This document shows positions 9,966-18,941 of a stretch of DNA of 44,966 nt, piece after piece. A program made the translations under genes and the position numbers. Source of the stretch: Fibrobacterota bacterium (lineage in GTDB: Bacteria; Fibrobacterota; Fibrobacteria; UBA11236); contig CANKII010000011.1 in assembly GCA_947482115.1 (NCBI GenBank), forward strand, positions 1-44,966, written 5' to 3'. The notes below the pieces were generated by a model, which was given only the letters and a program-made list of their open reading frames with translations, did not search any database and was not told where the DNA came from. Position 1 is the first letter of the stretch, and each line of letters starts with the position of its first letter.

Positions 9966-10721
9966 ATGAAAACTTCAATCACTCAAACTCTCAGATGGGC
10001 AAGTGTAGCAGCGCTGGCCGCTTTCGCTTTCACGGGCTGCATGACCCAATCCGTCAAGGATCCTTCTCCTGCGGATGGCGGGAACGGATTGATCAATCAG
10101 GAAACCTCAAGCATGGGCCAGATATATGCCTCTTCCGCCCTTTCCAAAGCCGGTGCTTCGGATACAGGCGAGCTCATCATCAAAACAAGGACTCTGGACA
10201 CCACGTGTCTCCCCGGACCCTGTTTTGTGCGCGACGCTCAATTCACAACTCCCAACGGAAAATTTGATCGGGAACGACGGGATACGGTTTGGCTGCTGGA
10301 TTCTCACGGAGCCTACATGACCGTGTTTGCCCCACGTCAGGCCACACAAATCCGGCACAATCGACATGTGACCCGAATCAACAACAGTACCGGCAACCAG
10401 ATAGACATTCAATTCAACACGGTGTTGACCTGGGCCGTCGATGGAACGGATACCGTGGGTGTGTGGAGCGGAACCATCACGGGAACATTGAATGGTGTTG
10501 AATTCAAGAACGCCACCATCAGCGGTGTCAAGCGCCTCTTTACACCGGGAGCGGGCTTCGGTCCTCCGATGGATGGCGACATCAAATGCCAGCGCGGTGA
10601 TTTTTCCATCGACATCCATTTTCAAGGTGGCGGCAGGGCTGGAGTGGATGTCCGGGACAACCGCAACGGAAAAGAACATCACTTGGACATGGTCGGAGAA
10701 CTGGAAGTTCAAAAAAGCTAG
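9966..10721 (+). CDS. Putative lipoprotein, unrecognised family
   Basis: The 251-residue product begins with a short basic n-region, a hydrophobic segment and a lipobox ending FAFTGC (Cys about 20), so it should be an SPII lipoprotein. The mature part is rich in beta-prone segments and polar residues (for example GVWSGTITGTLNGVEFKNATISGV) and has a second cysteine pair, TCLPGPC, near residue 80. I recognise no domain. The ATG has a good AAGGAG site and follows a 265-bp AT-rich region, and a strong terminator comes 18 bp after the stop, so it is a single-gene transcript. It is adjacent to, but separate from, the TIGR02147/lipoprotein pair. Confidence 0.75.
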   Translation: MKTSITQTLRWASVAALAAFAFTGCMTQSVKDPSPADGGNGLINQETSSMGQIYASSALSKAGASDTGELIIKTRTLDTTCLPGPCFVRDAQFTTPNGKFDRERRDTVWLLDSHGAYMTVFAPRQATQIRHNRHVTRINNSTGNQIDIQFNTVLTWAVDGTDTVGVWSGTITGTLNGVEFKNATISGVKRLFTPGAGFGPPMDGDIKCQRGDFSIDIHFQGGGRAGVDVRDNRNGKEHHLDMVGELEVQKS

Positions 10722-10738
10722 CGGGGGGAAGATGGGGG

Positions 10739-10772
10739 GCAACTCCCGGTTCGCGCCGGGAGTTGTTTTTCT
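10739..10772 (+). terminator. Rho-independent terminator after the 9966 lipoprotein gene
   Basis: AACTCCCGG (10741-10749) pairs perfectly with CCGGGAGTT (10756-10764) around a TTCGCG loop, with outer C-G and G-T pairs, followed at once by a T-run. Confidence 0.9.
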
Positions 10773-10818
10773 TCCTCTTCCAAAAGTGGGGAACTTATCT
10801 TAACGGAATGACAGAACT

Positions 10819-10846
10819 CACCGCTTCCTTCGAGCGGTGGGTCTTG
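10819..10846 (+). terminator. Short hairpin ahead of the TIGR02147 gene
   Basis: CACCGCT (10819-10825) pairs with AGCGGTG (10833-10839) around a 7-nt loop, followed by a loosely T-rich stretch. It lies 30 bp before the ATG at 10870. It may be a second terminator or a leader hairpin affecting the downstream pair; the tail is too poor to decide. Confidence 0.4.
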
Positions 10847-10869
10847 TTATTCTAACACATGAGAGAAAA

Positions 10870-11748
10870 ATGGAAGTAAAACCGGAAATTTCACAACGCC
10901 CGAGCGTCTATCAGTACGACGATTTCCGGGCGTTTCTCCGGGATGCATTCGAGCACAAAAAAATCCAGGAACCGGGTTACTCCTATCGCAAATTTGGATT
11001 GGCCGCAGGCATTGCGAATCCCGGTTATCTGCTGGACGTCATCATTGGCAAGCGCACTCTGAGCCGGAATCAGGCTTTGAAAATGGCGCCCGTGTTTGGA
11101 TTGAATGAATCTGAAACGGACTTTTTTTTGCTGCTGTCCGAATTCGGACAAAGCAAAAAAGATTCGGAACGTCACGAGTTGTATCAGGATCTCCTGACCC
11201 GGCGGAATCGCAGCCGCTTTGCGCGGCTCAGCCCTTCCCTCGTCAAGTATTACCAGGACTATCACTATTCGCTGGTGCGTTGCGCCGTGGAGGCGATGGA
11301 TTTCCGCGGGGATGCCGAGGCGCTGGGCAAATTTCTCGATCCGCCGCTCGCTCCGGCCATGGCGAAGAAATACCTTCAGGACTTGGAGGAATGGCATTTG
11401 ATCGTGAGGGGTGAGGATGGCAGGTATCGTGTCACGGAAAAATTCGTGGAACCTCCCCCCACATTATCAGCCATGGTTCGCCGTTTGAACCGGGATTGGA
11501 TTTTACAGGCAGCGGAAGCACCTTTCAAATTCGGCCCTTCTGATCGGCATGTATCGACTCTCCTGCTGATGGTGAGCGAAGAAACGCGCCGGCAGTTGCT
11601 GGATAAAGTGGAGGAGTTTCGCAAGGAGGTTTTGGACCTCGTGGAAAAAGACCCGAATCCCGAGACAATCCTGCAATTGTCCGTGCAGCTTTTTCCGAAG
11701 TCCCGACAGCATTCCGGAAATGGCCGTGGAATAAAGGGGAAGACATGA
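10870..11748 (+). CDS. TIGR02147 family protein (Fibrobacter-type paralogous family)
   Basis: The 292-residue protein matches the TIGR02147/DUF4423 pattern: an N-terminal YQYDDFRAFLRDAFEHKK, then YSYRKFGLAAGIANPGYL, a VIIGKRTLSRNQALK segment and LNESETDFFLLLSEFGQ, followed by a helical C-terminal domain. The first 80 residues resemble a helix-turn-helix DNA-binding fold, so a regulatory role is likely but not shown. I use the ATG at 10870, since the sequence before it has no similarity to the family. Its stop overlaps the next lipoprotein start (ATGA), so the two are translationally coupled. The family is known chiefly as an expanded paralogous set in Fibrobacter, which is the main taxonomic hint here. 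Confidence 0.82.
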   Translation: MEVKPEISQRPSVYQYDDFRAFLRDAFEHKKIQEPGYSYRKFGLAAGIANPGYLLDVIIGKRTLSRNQALKMAPVFGLNESETDFFLLLSEFGQSKKDSERHELYQDLLTRRNRSRFARLSPSLVKYYQDYHYSLVRCAVEAMDFRGDAEALGKFLDPPLAPAMAKKYLQDLEEWHLIVRGEDGRYRVTEKFVEPPPTLSAMVRRLNRDWILQAAEAPFKFGPSDRHVSTLLLMVSEETRRQLLDKVEEFRKEVLDLVEKDPNPETILQLSVQLFPKSRQHSGNGRGIKGKT

Positions 11749-12962
11749 ATTTCCTTTTTAAACCCGTCGTCCTGGCTTCCGTCGCACTCGCCGCCGTTTT
11801 TTCCGGGTGCATATTTGACAGCTATCCAAATCCAAAGGTCGCGGGCGGTGAGGACTTTCCCAACACCATCACTCCCCTCGGCAAGGTGACGGCCGTGAAC
11901 ATCAGTTCCTATTCGAATTGGGATCAATTTCAGAGCATCGATACCACGCCGGATTTATCCACGGACAGCCTGATCAAAATCTTTGTATCCGCAAAAATTG
12001 CGGTGGCGAAACTAGCGTCTGTCGCGAGGAGCACTTCGAGGGACACTGCCATTGCGGTACTGCAGCCGGGTCCAAATGGCCTGTTCACTCTTCAGACAGT
12101 CCGTGTCGATGGAGGAGTGGACGGCAAATTGGCCACCAAGGCGGACAATCTTGTGGAGGAGTACAGCGTTTTACGCGGGCGCCAGAACGGCACACAAGTC
12201 GACACGCTCGAATGGACTCAACTGGTGGATGCGGACAATGATGGATATCTGTGGGCAGCCGGTGATTCGGGCATTGTGGAATTGCGTCGTCAAATTGAAA
12301 ACCCGCTTGGGAAACCCAATGTGGGCCGGTTGACGTCGGTGCTCAAGGCGCGCATCAACAGCCGGGGCAAGACTTCCGTTCCTGTTTTTTACACGGAACG
12401 CTGCCTTCTTCGCAACGGAGACACAACGGTATTTGCGGCGAAAGGAATCCGGGGACCCGATTCGCTTTTCACGCCGGGGGACAGCTCCCTCGTGACCTTT
12501 GACAGAATGCCGTCTGCGGGTGATTCGTTGTTGGATTCCAGGGCCCGTTACTGGGTGCGTTTGGGCAAGCTGTCCCGGCCCTTTTCAGACAATGCGCTGC
12601 TGCGTTTTGAAATCCGTAATCGACGCAAATCCGGAGTGATTCGTTACGACTCCATCGCCTTTACCCCGGACTCCGCAATGTTCTCGGGACACATCGATAT
12701 TCACGGGAGTTTCGTCGCCTTGGCGCAGGACGAAACCGGCGGAGTCAAGAGTCAGGTGGCAGGAATCTTCCGCAACGACAGCATTCAGGCCAATATGCGG
12801 GAGACCCGCGACGGGAAGATCAAAAACTATCACATGATCTATGACGGTAGGGGTGTGATTGAAAGCCGCGATACCTTGCCGGATGATCATGCATGGGATG
12901 ACGAGTGGAAGCCGGCCCGGTATGATGATTCCGGCACTGTCTGGAAAATAGAACGCAAATAA
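11745..12962 (+). CDS. Putative lipoprotein coupled to the TIGR02147 protein
   Basis: A 405-residue product with a signal peptide and lipobox VFSGC (Cys about 22). The mature chain is rich in Asp, Ser and Thr and looks mainly beta-stranded; a DADNDGYLWAAGDSG segment (near 165-180) resembles an acidic calcium-binding loop. I recognise no named domain. The start codon overlaps the stop of the TIGR02147 gene by four bases, which argues for co-expression and a shared role, perhaps a regulator with its envelope partner. It ends exactly where the convergent glycosyltransferase begins (no intergenic bases at 12962/12963). Confidence 0.75.
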   Translation: MNFLFKPVVLASVALAAVFSGCIFDSYPNPKVAGGEDFPNTITPLGKVTAVNISSYSNWDQFQSIDTTPDLSTDSLIKIFVSAKIAVAKLASVARSTSRDTAIAVLQPGPNGLFTLQTVRVDGGVDGKLATKADNLVEEYSVLRGRQNGTQVDTLEWTQLVDADNDGYLWAAGDSGIVELRRQIENPLGKPNVGRLTSVLKARINSRGKTSVPVFYTERCLLRNGDTTVFAAKGIRGPDSLFTPGDSSLVTFDRMPSAGDSLLDSRARYWVRLGKLSRPFSDNALLRFEIRNRRKSGVIRYDSIAFTPDSAMFSGHIDIHGSFVALAQDETGGVKSQVAGIFRNDSIQANMRETRDGKIKNYHMIYDGRGVIESRDTLPDDHAWDDEWKPARYDDSGTVWKIERK

Positions 12963-14072
12963 TTATCCGTAGCGCATTCTTCTAAAAGCCTTCCATGCCG
13001 TCTCCATATCGAGATGAGTGAGGCACGCCTTGTAATCCGGATTCAAACAACGGTGGCCGCAGGGACGGCAGGGCATGGGTTCCACCTGAACACATTGGGT
13101 ATTCGGGCCTTTGGGCATGACCTGTTGCGCGTCCGAAGAACCGTTAATCCATAGAACGGGTTTTCCATAATATCCGGCCATATGCCCTACAAAATTATCC
13201 GTTGAGATCACCCCGGACGATTTTTGGATTTCGTCGGCGACATGCATCAAGTTGCCGCTGATGAATTTCACGCGCTGTGACCAGCGTTGATGGAATTGTT
13301 TGAAGCCTTCGTTTCCGTCCGGCGCTTCCAGAATCCGGAAGGAAATGTTTGCTTCCATCAAGCGTTCCAGAAATTCATCCCATCGATCCAGGGGCCAGTT
13401 CTTGGTGTCCTTGCGCGTCCAGCAGGAAATGATCCATACGTTGGAAAATGTTGCGGGATGAATCGATGGCGGGTCTTTTTTGGAAGAGGAAATTTCAAAC
13501 TTTGAACTCAGCGCGTTGCGTTGGGTAAGAAATCCAGATGCCACGGCTGCATTCTTATCCGCTTGATGCACGGCATCTTGTGGAATGGAGAAAAGGGCAT
13601 CGAAGAAAACGGCATGGGAACGGGAATAGGAAACGACTCGATGCGCTCCCGCAATCTTGAGCCAGAATGCACTGCGGGGATCGGCATCGAAATCCAAAGC
13701 AACCGGGCCAAGTTGTCCGCGCAACTTCCATGCGGAACGGAAGGTGCGAAAGAAGGGTGTGATTCCGGGCCGGATAAAGAAAGAGTTGTCAAAAGCCAGG
13801 CCTTGCAATCCTTCCGAGACAAGTATTTCAGCACAATCCGGTCGGCAAACAACACGGATGTCCATTTCTCCGGCCAAAGTTTTGAGAGCTGGAAGCGCCA
13901 TGAACAAATCGCCCACCAGATAGCTTTGGAATACGGTGAGGGGCGCCGGATTGTTGGATGTCCGTGTCTGAAAAAACCAAAGCAGGGGTTTGATAAAAGG
14001 CTCGGCGCATTGGGCCCACATGCCGTGACCGGATCTGCGTTTCAGGTTTGGATTTTCAGGCGTTAAAGTCAT
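12963..14072 (-). CDS. Glycosyltransferase family 9 (heptosyltransferase-like)
   Basis: GT-B enzyme of the ADP-heptose:LPS heptosyltransferase type. The N-terminal half shows VFQSYLVGDLFMALPALKTL, the counterpart of the family GDxxxxxPxxxxL motif; the C-terminal half shows VWIISCWTRKDTKNWPLDRW and GVISTDNFVGHMAGYYGKPVLWI, the usual sugar-nucleotide site with an S/T-D-x-x-x-x-H-x-A pattern. A Cys-rich CRPCGHRCLNPDYKACL segment near the end is typical of GT9 proteins. I start at the Met at 14072 (369 residues), because an upstream extension would run over the divergent gene and shows no GT9 similarity. With hldE in the window, an LPS-core or surface-glycan role is reasonable. Confidence 0.83.
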   Translation of the reverse strand: MTLTPENPNLKRRSGHGMWAQCAEPFIKPLLWFFQTRTSNNPAPLTVFQSYLVGDLFMALPALKTLAGEMDIRVVCRPDCAEILVSEGLQGLAFDNSFFIRPGITPFFRTFRSAWKLRGQLGPVALDFDADPRSAFWLKIAGAHRVVSYSRSHAVFFDALFSIPQDAVHQADKNAAVASGFLTQRNALSSKFEISSSKKDPPSIHPATFSNVWIISCWTRKDTKNWPLDRWDEFLERLMEANISFRILEAPDGNEGFKQFHQRWSQRVKFISGNLMHVADEIQKSSGVISTDNFVGHMAGYYGKPVLWINGSSDAQQVMPKGPNTQCVQVEPMPCRPCGHRCLNPDYKACLTHLDMETAWKAFRRMRYG

Positions 14073-14129
14073 CCCGCCACAAAGTAACCAATTTGTAATT
14101 TCAGACCCTTCCACTTCAATGCGGTACCC

Positions 14130-15233
14130 TTGCCAGCTAAACCGGAAATTCTTCTCGCCATACTGACCGATTTGGGGACGGATCATCGCTGTTTCAAATT
14201 GGCGACATCGTTGCGCCGGTTGGGTGTCACGCCCGTCATTTATTGCGACAAACCCCTGCATCCCTTGGGAAAGGCCTGGGAAGAATTTGATGTACGGGTG
14301 ATTACTGGAGAATCCCATCAGAAAAGATTTTTCCCTGTTTTTCTTTCCTTCCTTTTTCACATGATACCGATCTTGTGGCGCAGTCCGGCCCAGGTCTGGA
14401 TTTCATTGGATGCGCCGCCGTTTTTTTGGCTGGCCTTTTGGGGGAAGCTGCGCGGCCGCACGGTCGTTTATGATTCACACGAGTTGTTCCTCGAAACTCC
14501 GATGGTGTTGAACCGATCCAGTCGCCGGATATTTTGGGGGTTGTGGGAGCGTGGTGGTTTTGCTTTAATCTCCAAGTCCATTACGGTAAGCCCCGCCATC
14601 GTCAACCGGTTGCGGGAGAAGCATTCAGGAGTTGAGCTTTATCTGCTTCCGAACATGCCATTGCATTCCGCTGCGCCGGTTGTGAATAAGCCTCCGGTTG
14701 CGCAGGGAGTCCGTTTGATCTTTCAAGGTGGATTGCGCGTGGCCACCGGTCTTCCGGAATTATTCGCCGCCATGAAATCACATCCCAATTTTCACCTTGA
14801 TGTTTACGGGGCGGGAACAGAGAACGATCGGCTGCGAGAATCGGCTCGAAGCGAAGGGGTTCAGGACAAGGTTGTTTTTCACGGCATGGTTCCCTTTGAA
14901 AGTTTGGCGGAGATTATTTCGCCAGCCCATATCGGCATTCATTTGATGCAGCCTGTTTGCGACAGCTTTGCATTGACGTGGGCCAACAAGATTTTCGATT
15001 ATACCCAAGCCCTCGTTCCAGTACTTTTGAGCGATAACCCGGCTCATCGTGAACTGTTAAAGGAATTCCGCGTGGGGGTTGTGGTGGATTCGTTCTCTTT
15101 CGAAGCCATCACAAAGGGACTTGAGGAAATTCTGGCCGGCTACGAAAATTTTGTGGAAGAATGCCACAAGGCCCGCGAGCATTGGCATTGGGATAGTTAT
15201 GCCAAAGGTTTGGGGAGTTTCCTGAAGTTATGA
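14130..15233 (+). CDS. GT4-like glycosyltransferase
   Basis: A 367-residue GT-B glycosyltransferase. The C-terminal donor half is clear: LIFQGGLRVATGLPELFAAMK, LDVYGAGTENDRLRESA and VVFHGMVPFESLAEIISPAHIGIHLMQP, which correspond to the family 1/4 strands and the loop before the E-x7-E region. The N-terminal acceptor half has TDLGTDHRCFKLATSLRRLG and VVYDSHELFLE. It appears to start at a TTG (14130); no ATG is in frame before the conserved N-terminus. It overlaps the flippase start by four bases (ATGA), so both are co-translated. A role in adding a sugar to a surface glycan is inferred. Confidence 0.82.
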   Translation: MPAKPEILLAILTDLGTDHRCFKLATSLRRLGVTPVIYCDKPLHPLGKAWEEFDVRVITGESHQKRFFPVFLSFLFHMIPILWRSPAQVWISLDAPPFFWLAFWGKLRGRTVVYDSHELFLETPMVLNRSSRRIFWGLWERGGFALISKSITVSPAIVNRLREKHSGVELYLLPNMPLHSAAPVVNKPPVAQGVRLIFQGGLRVATGLPELFAAMKSHPNFHLDVYGAGTENDRLRESARSEGVQDKVVFHGMVPFESLAEIISPAHIGIHLMQPVCDSFALTWANKIFDYTQALVPVLLSDNPAHRELLKEFRVGVVVDSFSFEAITKGLEEILAGYENFVEECHKAREHWHWDSYAKGLGSFLKL

Positions 15234-16696
15234 CGGCCAACGCAAAAGCAGGCTCCCTCGGGCGCGAAGCCGGATCCGCCATGCGCTGGAATGCAGCGGC
15301 AGCAGGGGCAACCTTGTTGTCCCAGTTTCTGCAACTCGTGGTATTGGCCCGATGGTTGGACCCTGCGGAATTTGGTTTGGCAGCCGCCGCCATTTCCGTG
15401 GCGGGATTTGCGCAAGGGCTTGCGGATTTGGGATTGACCAACGCCTTGGTTCAGCGCGATTCCATCGAAGAGAATGCGTGGTCCAGCGCATTGTGGGCCT
15501 GTGTGCTGGGCGGCATTATTCTCTTCCTCGGCTTGTCCATTGTCTCTCCGTTTTGTGCAACACTATTGCATTTGAAAGGATTGACTCCGCTTCTCTGCGC
15601 GGCGGCTTTCACCTTGCCCTGGGCCGGTCCGGCTTTTGTATTTCAAGCGGAACTTCAGCGTCGATTAAAGTTTTCCCGGTTGGCTTTGGCGGAGATCACG
15701 GCTGCAATCGCATCGCTTGCTGTTGCTCTCGGTTGGGCGGCTTGGCATCGGGATGCCATGGCTTTGGTTGCCGGTCAGGTGGCCTTGCTATCTGTTCGTT
15801 GCGGGGCGTTGTTCTTTGCTTCATCGCTGCGTCCTCGCCTGCATTTGAATTGGAAGGATCTTCGCCCATTGGCTTCTTTTGGCGGGTATCAATTGGGTGA
15901 ACGCATTTTGAATTACGCGTCCGGAAATCTGGATCGTCTTTTGGTTGCGCGCTTTCTGGGCCCGGCGGCTGCCGGATTTTATGCGGTAGCATCTCAAATC
16001 GCCCTGCGTCCGCTGGCGCTGATCGGACCTTTTGTATTCCGCACCTTGTTTCCACTGTTCGCCCGCTTGCAACAGGAAAAAGAGCGACTTGCATCCTCCC
16101 TGTTGCGCTCATTATCCTTGCTCAGTTTAATCTCCGCCGGAATTTATGCCCTGTTGTTCGGCCTGGCCGAACCTCTGTCACATGTTTTGCTGGGAACGAA
16201 ATGGAATGCCTCGGTCCCGGTATTGCGGGTCTTGACGGGATTGGGTTTCTTGTGGGCCGTTTCGAATCCGCTTGCCAGCCTGACGTTGGCGCTGGGGCGC
16301 GCCGGAACCGGGTTTTGGATCAATGTGCTTGCGCTGGCATCCAACAGTCTGTTTGTTCTCATCGGTTCCCATTATGGACTGACAGGCGTGGCTTGGGGCA
16401 TGGTGGTTTCCGTGGCTTTGATGATGCCGTTGGATTTCATTTTGGCGCGATGGTGGATAGGCGTGGGGACTTTGCGGATGTTGTGGGCAATGACGTGGGC
16501 GCTTCCACCCGCCATTGTTGCCGCTTTGGCGATGTGGAAATTTGGCGCGTGGGATCCCGGTCTTCAGCCTTGGCCTGAATTAATTCTCAAGGGAGGCCTA
16601 GGCTTTGCCGTTTTCATGGCGACCGCGTGGCTTTTTCAGCGTCAGCGGGTGCGGGAAGCCTTTGAAGAAATTATCTCCAAATTACCGGGCCGATAA
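15230..16696 (+). CDS. Polysaccharide flippase, Wzx/MOP superfamily
   Basis: The 488-residue protein is an integral membrane protein with about a dozen predicted hydrophobic segments. The N-terminal pattern (SAMRWNAAAAGATLLSQFLQ, then WLDPAEFGLAAAAISVAGFA and GLTNALVQRD) is that of WzxC/Wzx-type lipid-linked oligosaccharide translocases. LASFGGYQLGERILNY and the segment LDRLLVARFLGPAAAGFYAV also fit. It would flip a lipid-linked glycan across the inner membrane. It is coupled to the GT4 gene by an ATGA overlap and converges with the frnE-like gene over 15 bp. Confidence 0.85.
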   Translation: MTANAKAGSLGREAGSAMRWNAAAAGATLLSQFLQLVVLARWLDPAEFGLAAAAISVAGFAQGLADLGLTNALVQRDSIEENAWSSALWACVLGGIILFLGLSIVSPFCATLLHLKGLTPLLCAAAFTLPWAGPAFVFQAELQRRLKFSRLALAEITAAIASLAVALGWAAWHRDAMALVAGQVALLSVRCGALFFASSLRPRLHLNWKDLRPLASFGGYQLGERILNYASGNLDRLLVARFLGPAAAGFYAVASQIALRPLALIGPFVFRTLFPLFARLQQEKERLASSLLRSLSLLSLISAGIYALLFGLAEPLSHVLLGTKWNASVPVLRVLTGLGFLWAVSNPLASLTLALGRAGTGFWINVLALASNSLFVLIGSHYGLTGVAWGMVVSVALMMPLDFILARWWIGVGTLRMLWAMTWALPPAIVAALAMWKFGAWDPGLQPWPELILKGGLGFAVFMATAWLFQRQRVREAFEEIISKLPGR

Positions 16697-17326
16697 GTCC
16701 GCCCATGCTTTTTCGAAGATTTCCAGAAAAGTCTTTACGGGTTGTGCTCCCGAGATTCCGTACTTTCGATTGACGACAAAAAACGGGACTCCGGTGATGC
16801 CGAGTTTGATCGCAAGTTCCTCATCAGTGCGGACTTCGTCGGCAAAAGCATCACCTTCCAGTGCAGCACTAGCTTCATCCGCATTGAGTCCCACTTCTCC
16901 AGACAATTTCACCAAAGTGTCCACATCGCTGATGGGTTCGCCTTCGGTGAAATAAGCTTTGAGCAAACGTTCCTTCATCGCATCCTGTAGTCCATGCTTC
17001 GCCGCGAAATGGATTAAACGATGCGCATCGAAGCTGTTTCCATATTGCGCGATGTCGAAGTGATATTCAAGTCCTTCCTGCGCCGCCTGGAGGGTGACGC
17101 GGTCGTGGAGCGCGGCGGCCTGCACAATGCTGATCCCGTACTTTTTCGCCAGTCGCTCATCCGAGGTGCCTTCAAAGTGTTGCGGGGCTTTGGTATCCAA
17201 TTCGAAACTGCGCCAGCAAATTTCGACTTCATCGCGATGTTCGAATCGTGCGAGGGCGGATTCAAAGCGGCGTTTACCGATGTAACACCAGGGACAAACC
17301 ACATCCGACCAGATTTCAATTTTCAT
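16682..17326 (-). CDS. DsbA family protein, FrnE-like
   Basis: A 214-residue thioredoxin-fold protein with the redox motif CPWC (residues 11-14 in WSDVVCPWCYIGKRR), an inserted helical domain, and the cis-Pro region GITGVPFFVVNRKYGISGAQP. This matches the FrnE/2-hydroxychromene-2-carboxylate isomerase-like branch. No signal peptide is evident, so it is likely cytoplasmic. Its start overlaps the end of the degenerate asparagine synthetase gene by 11 bp, so it is probably co-expressed with it. FrnE proteins are linked to polyketide maturation and oxidative stress elsewhere; the role here is unknown. Confidence 0.85.
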   Translation of the reverse strand: MKIEIWSDVVCPWCYIGKRRFESALARFEHRDEVEICWRSFELDTKAPQHFEGTSDERLAKKYGISIVQAAALHDRVTLQAAQEGLEYHFDIAQYGNSFDAHRLIHFAAKHGLQDAMKERLLKAYFTEGEPISDVDTLVKLSGEVGLNADEASAALEGDAFADEVRTDEELAIKLGITGVPFFVVNRKYGISGAQPVKTFLEIFEKAWADLSAR

Positions 17327-18941
17327 AGGGAATGTCCTGCTCTTGAATAAATGCCAGCCAAATCTCCGCTGTCAAATAGCGGCCCAGTATCATGGATTCA
17401 TCATGGCCCTGGAAATGTCGTTGCATCCGGTTTTCCAATTCCCCCGGAGCGAGCAAACGGCCGATGCGGGAACCGGAACTTAATCGTGCGCGCAGGAAAT
17501 CCGCCGCCGATCCTTCACGCAACCATTGGGAGTAATCCGTGTACCCGTCGTTTCCAATCTTGAGGCGGCGGCGCAAGCCGCGCATCTTCACGGCCCATCG
17601 TTCACGCCAGCGGGAAGCGCTAATCGGCAACCCGGTTTTCTCCCACGGAAGGGAATCGAAAAATTCCGGGAACTCGCGCAAAAGCATGGCGCGGTAGATG
17701 CGTGAATCCCGCAGCCACGCATCCGGCAACGACAGGGTTTTCGCCATCAGGAGAGTATCGAGGAAAGGCAGGCGGTAAACGAGACTGGTTCCGCTGTGAT
17801 GCAGGGCTTGAAGAATGAAGCGGCGGCCGCGATCCACATAGCGGGTCATGAACCGGGAAGCGGGTCCACCGGTATTCTGAACCGGGAAGGCGGTCCAACG
17901 TCCTCCCAACAAGCCGTCCCCCAAAAAACCGTTCAGGCAAATATCCATGCGCGCTTCCAAAGTTGGGAAACTTTCCATGCCATGCAAATCCAGAATATTG
18001 ATATGGCCGTCGGTTTGGATGACGTCTTTCGCCCTCGCTTCCAGCCAGCCTTCGCCGCCAAGGGGAACGAATGTATGGGAAGATCCACGCAATATTGCCG
18101 CAGCCTTGGCGATGGCTTCATCCGCACAACCGGGTTTTCCGAAGGTCAAGGTTTCAGGTGCGGGTGCATTGCGGGGAATCGCGGCGAGAATGGCGCGGGA
18201 ATCCAAACCACCGCTCAAGGTGACTCCGAGATTGTCTCCATGTCCGCAACGCCGCGTCACGGCCTTGCGGAACAGATTGCCCAACTCGGCCACGGTGGCA
18301 TCCCATGAAGGAGTACCAGATACTTGTTGGTTTTCCAACGTGAAATATTGTTCCCGAACCCATTGTCCGGATTTCAAATCATGAGTGAGGCGTAAGCCCG
18401 GACCCAGTAACTGTACGCCGGAAAACCAGGTCGTTCCGCCCAACGGGTGTCCATGTTCCAGAAATTGTTTCAAACAAGCGTGGTCGAATTGAAGCAGGTC
18501 ACCGGGCAGATTCAGAAAGCCGCGCAATTCTCCACTCCACGCGGGAACACCTTCCATGCGAAGGTACAGGTATTTCAATCCGTAGGGATCGGTGATGAAA
18601 TGGAGTTTGCCGGCGGCGGGATCGTAAATGACGGCTGCGAAGGCTCCGTTCCAGACTCTGGATATTCCCGAAGCGAGTTGCTCCGCGAGTTCTCCGCCGG
18701 GCATGGGACCTTGATCATCGAACGCTTCGCCGTCAATCCAAACTTGAATGCCATTGGGCCCCCGCCAATGGGTTCCGCCATGATGTGGTTGACGAAGAAC
18801 CAAACCTGCGGCGATGTTCTGATCTGAAAATGCAGGAAGCGCGTGATGATTCGGATGATGCCTCAGACTTCCCAGTATTTCTTGCAATTGTTTCTGAGGA
18901 GGCTCTTGTCCCCGTGCGATAAAACCGCAAAGACCCGGCAT
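17316..18941 (-). CDS. Asparagine synthetase-like protein with a degenerate glutaminase domain
   Basis: The 541-residue protein has the AsnB two-domain layout. The C-terminal synthetase domain keeps the PP-loop as LGVTLSGGLDSRAIL. The N-terminal Ntn-type glutaminase half is altered: the first residues are MPGLCGFIARG, so the cysteine is at position 5 rather than exposed at position 2, and the usual YNGEIYN region reads VWIDGEAFDD. Glutamine hydrolysis is therefore doubtful; the protein may use free ammonia or amidate/ligate another substrate. I choose the Met at 18941 because it overlaps the asnB stop as TGATG. Such homologues are frequent in surface-glycan clusters, where they are thought to modify sugars or peptides. 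Confidence 0.78.
   Translation of the reverse strand: MPGLCGFIARGQEPPQKQLQEILGSLRHHPNHHALPAFSDQNIAAGLVLRQPHHGGTHWRGPNGIQVWIDGEAFDDQGPMPGGELAEQLASGISRVWNGAFAAVIYDPAAGKLHFITDPYGLKYLYLRMEGVPAWSGELRGFLNLPGDLLQFDHACLKQFLEHGHPLGGTTWFSGVQLLGPGLRLTHDLKSGQWVREQYFTLENQQVSGTPSWDATVAELGNLFRKAVTRRCGHGDNLGVTLSGGLDSRAILAAIPRNAPAPETLTFGKPGCADEAIAKAAAILRGSSHTFVPLGGEGWLEARAKDVIQTDGHINILDLHGMESFPTLEARMDICLNGFLGDGLLGGRWTAFPVQNTGGPASRFMTRYVDRGRRFILQALHHSGTSLVYRLPFLDTLLMAKTLSLPDAWLRDSRIYRAMLLREFPEFFDSLPWEKTGLPISASRWRERWAVKMRGLRRRLKIGNDGYTDYSQWLREGSAADFLRARLSSGSRIGRLLAPGELENRMQRHFQGHDESMILGRYLTAEIWLAFIQEQDIPYEN

Noticed and set aside
14073-14360. N-terminal extension of the GT9 glycosyltransferase
   Set aside because: The extra 96 codons overlap the divergent GT4 gene and have no similarity to GT9 N-termini; the Met at 14072 fits the family.
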